DNA from: Piscinibacter gummiphilus
GTDB taxonomy: Bacteria; Pseudomonadota; Gammaproteobacteria; Burkholderiales; Burkholderiaceae_C
Direction of reading: 5' to 3'
DNA length: 64,000 nucleotides
Assembly (NCBI RefSeq): GCF_002116905.1
Contig: NZ_CP015118.1
Location: forward strand, 1,302,001 to 1,366,000
Shown here in pieces: positions 62,198 to 64,000 of this stretch. Positions within the stretch are counted from its first letter, which is position 1. Every line of letters begins with the position of its first letter. A model generated the notes under the pieces. It worked only from the letters and a program-made list of their open reading frames with translations. It did not search any database and had not been told where the DNA came from. The translations under genes and the position numbers were made by a program.

Positions 62198-63028
62198 TCA
62201 GAACTGCCCGTCCACCGACTGCGACAGCGCCCGGTCGGCGGTCAGCTCGCGCTGGCGCTTCTCGACGGCGGTGCTGGCGATCTCCACCGCGTCGGACCCC
62301 GCGAGGAAGTGCACCGGCGGCTGCTCGCGCGCCACCAGGCTCAGCACGGCCGCGGCCAGGCGCACCGGGTCGCCCGGCTGCTCGCCGTTGTACTGCGAGT
62401 ACGACCGCTCGGTCGACACCCCGTCCGGCGTGTCGCGGGTGCCGTAGCGCACCGAGCTGCCGTCGAGGAAGTCGGTGCGGATGAACCCCGGCTCGACCAC
62501 CGTGACGGCGATGCCCGCCGGGGCCAGCTCCAGCGCGAGCGACTCCGAGAACCCGGTCACCGCGAACTTGGTGGCGCAGTACACCGACGAGCCTTCGAAG
62601 CCGGTCACGCCGCCGATCGAGGACACGTTGACGACGTGGCCCGATCGCCGCGCCCGCATCCCGGGCAGCGCCGCGCGGGTGACGTGCATCAGCCCGAAGA
62701 CATTGGTGGTGAACTGCGCCTCGATGTCGGCCGCGGCGAGCGTCTCGAACGCACCGAGCAGGCCGTAGCCCGCGTTGTTGACCAGCACGTCGATGCGGCC
62801 GAAACGTTCGAACGCCGCGGCCACGGCGGCTTCGGCCTGCGCCTCGTCGGCCACGTCGAGGGCCAGCGGCAGCACCGTGTCGCCGAACTCGCGGTACACC
62901 TGCTGCAGCGGCTCCAGACTCCGCCCCGTCGCGACGACCGTGTGGCCGGCCGCGAGCGCGGCCCGTGCGATCTCGGCGCCGATGCCGCGTGCCGCCCCCG
63001 TGATGAACCAGACCTTTCCGTTGTCCAT
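62198..63028 (-). CDS. short-chain dehydrogenase/reductase
   Basis: A 276-residue oxidoreductase. TGAARGIG (cofactor), NNAG, catalytic Ser in VSSIGG and YxxxK in VYCATKFA are all present. The Rossmann Arg suggests NADPH. The C-terminal region includes PPVHFLAGSDAVEIA, as in a common SDR subgroup. ATG 63028 has AGGA 9 bp upstream; ATG 63034 is too close to it. Substrate unknown. Confidence 0.93.
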   Translation of the reverse strand: MDNGKVWFITGAARGIGAEIARAALAAGHTVVATGRSLEPLQQVYREFGDTVLPLALDVADEAQAEAAVAAAFERFGRIDVLVNNAGYGLLGAFETLAAADIEAQFTTNVFGLMHVTRAALPGMRARRSGHVVNVSSIGGVTGFEGSSVYCATKFAVTGFSESLALELAPAGIAVTVVEPGFIRTDFLDGSSVRYGTRDTPDGVSTERSYSQYNGEQPGDPVRLAAAVLSLVAREQPPVHFLAGSDAVEIASTAVEKRQRELTADRALSQSVDGQF

Positions 63029-63161
63029 GTGCATTGTTCCTTGTCGATGGATGCCGCGTCGTCGCGGCGGAAGGCCATCGTAGGAACGGGGGGCCGGGCG
63101 CGGATGCCGGATCCGCCGGGGGATCTGCCTGTTCCTGCAGCCAGGGGAGGGCCGGACGAAC

Positions 63162-63195
63162 GAAGGGGGCACCCGCCTTCGCGGGTGCCCCCTTC
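63162..63195 (-). terminator. hairpin after the DUF4148 gene
   Basis: A perfect 15-bp stem GAAGGGGGCACCCGC / GCGGGTGCCCCCTTC with a four-base loop, 16 bp past the stop. The tail is not T-rich, so it may act mainly as RNA protection. Confidence 0.7.
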
Positions 63196-63211
63196 TTCAC
63201 GCTTCAGCCGG

Positions 63212-63694
63212 TCAGAGGCGCGACGGCGTGGCGCCGTTGGCCACCGCTTCATCGACGCTGCGCGTGACGAGACCCTGCGCCGTGGCGGCCGGGTTCACCT
63301 CGTTCCACTGCACGGTGCGGCCGGCGCGGGCCATGCGGTCCTTGTAGCTGGTGATGGCTTCGTCCACGCTGCGGGGCGCCACGTCGGCGGAGACCGGCGC
63401 CGGGGCCACGTCGCCCCACTGCACGGTGCGGCCGGCGCGCTGGGCGCGTTCCACATAGGCCTGCTGGCGGGCGGCTTCGTTGGCCGGCACGGTGTCGAAG
63501 GTCGGGGCGGCGGCCACTTCATCGTAGCGCGGGGTGCGGCCGATCAGGGCCATGCGCTCGGCGTGTTCCGCGCGGGCGGCGACGGTCGAGGCGTCCGGCT
63601 GGGCCGCCAGGGCGGGCACGGCGGTGAGGAAGGCGCTCAACGACGCGATGGCGACGGTGGCGGTGAAGAGGGCGGTGCGGTTCAGCTTGCTCAT
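63212..63694 (-). CDS. exported DUF4148 repeat protein
   Basis: A 160-residue protein with a signal peptide (about 1-30, ending PALAA/Q). The mature part has three related units of about 35 residues: IGRTPRYDEVAAAP, RAGRTVQWGDVAPAP and RAGRTVQWNEVNPAA. DUF4148 proteins are common in Burkholderiales, often several per genome. Function unknown. Confidence 0.85.
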   Translation of the reverse strand: MSKLNRTALFTATVAIASLSAFLTAVPALAAQPDASTVAARAEHAERMALIGRTPRYDEVAAAPTFDTVPANEAARQQAYVERAQRAGRTVQWGDVAPAPVSADVAPRSVDEAITSYKDRMARAGRTVQWNEVNPAATAQGLVTRSVDEAVANGATPSRL

Positions 63695-64000
63695 CGTGTG
63701 CTCCTGGGGGTTGTTCCTGCGCGTTGGCATGGAACGAACTTTAGGGTTTACCCCGATCCGGATAAAGACGGTTTCCCGGAACACGTTGTTGCACGGAAGA
63801 GAGCCAATGGCCGCATCGGCCGTCACCCTGCTGAAAATCGGGGCCCGAGGCCGGCCGTCGCCCTCCGGCCACCACGGCGCGGAGGGCGACGGAGCCGGCG
63901 ATCCCGGTCATCGGTGGGGTCGTCCGCCACCGGAAGGCTGCAAAACGGGTCGTCGGTGGGGGAAGGCATCGGAACGGGGTGCCGCGCAGGTCGGTGAACG
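63695..64000. other. gene-free right end
   Basis: The promoter region of the DUF4148 gene is here (AT-richer around 63735-63785). Beyond it I see no gene that I can support up to the window end. Confidence 0.4.

Overview
The window looks like chromosomal DNA of a high-GC betaproteobacterium of the Burkholderiales, most likely the Ideonella/Rhizobacter/Rubrivivax group. The grounds are strong GC bias at third codon positions, Burkholderiales-typical gene neighbourhoods and a class A RNase P RNA. A PET-hydrolase gene is closer in sequence to the Ideonella sakaiensis enzyme than to actinobacterial cutinases, and from memory Rhizobacter gummiphilus carries such a gene. I see no tRNA, rRNA, IS element, prophage or CRISPR array.

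Layout. 1-6.6 kb: sugar phosphate metabolism (zwf, divergent from tal-pgi), an aminotransferase, a universal stress protein and an HNH nuclease. 6.9-15.8 kb: a TetR-controlled fatty-acid beta-oxidation block (acyl-CoA dehydrogenase, FadN-like hydratase/dehydrogenase, thiolase, enoyl-CoA isomerase-like protein), then an SGNH hydrolase and an acyl-CoA thioesterase. 16.3-22.5 kb: an Atm1-type ABC exporter, a LysR regulator and a glutamate/aspartate ABC importer (gltIJKL). 22.6-24.5 kb: the PETase homologue with an AraC regulator upstream. 24.6-29.1 kb: cspA, a DUF4394 lipoprotein, pyrC, a NYN-OST-HTH protein, a DUF3025 protein and rnpB. 29.2-36.2 kb: TetR, a large unrecognised protein, a lactonase-like metallo-hydrolase, a second thiolase, an MFS exporter and a carbonic-anhydrase-like protein without its zinc histidines.

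36.2-46 kb and 50.8-58.1 kb are the most interesting parts. amtB has an NtrC-type site and a sigma-54-type promoter. Next comes a BMP-type ABC importer operon that also encodes a formamidase, a biuret-hydrolase-like enzyme and a second cysteine hydrolase. Separately, a minus-strand operon encodes AtzF, a TauABC-type importer, AtzG, AtzE, AtzH and a GntR/FCD regulator. Both operons start with near-consensus sigma-54 promoters, each followed by nearly the same 12-bp GntR-like operator (10 of 12 bases identical). I infer one nitrogen-limitation regulon for importing and hydrolysing ureide-type compounds such as biuret, carboxybiuret or guanylurea, delivering ammonia beside AmtB. A fourth sigma-54-type element precedes gltJ.

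46-50.6 kb holds an exported cache-like protein, an MgtC protein and a signalling cassette (FecR-like protein, c-type-haem HAMP sensor, Ser/Thr kinase). 58.2-64 kb holds an MbcA/Xre-like protein, an alpha/beta-hydrolase-LuxR fusion behind a tiny leader ORF, a DedA-rhodanese fusion, an AraC regulator, an SDR and a DUF4148 repeat protein. Three copies of a paired inverted (REP-like) repeat lie between genes.
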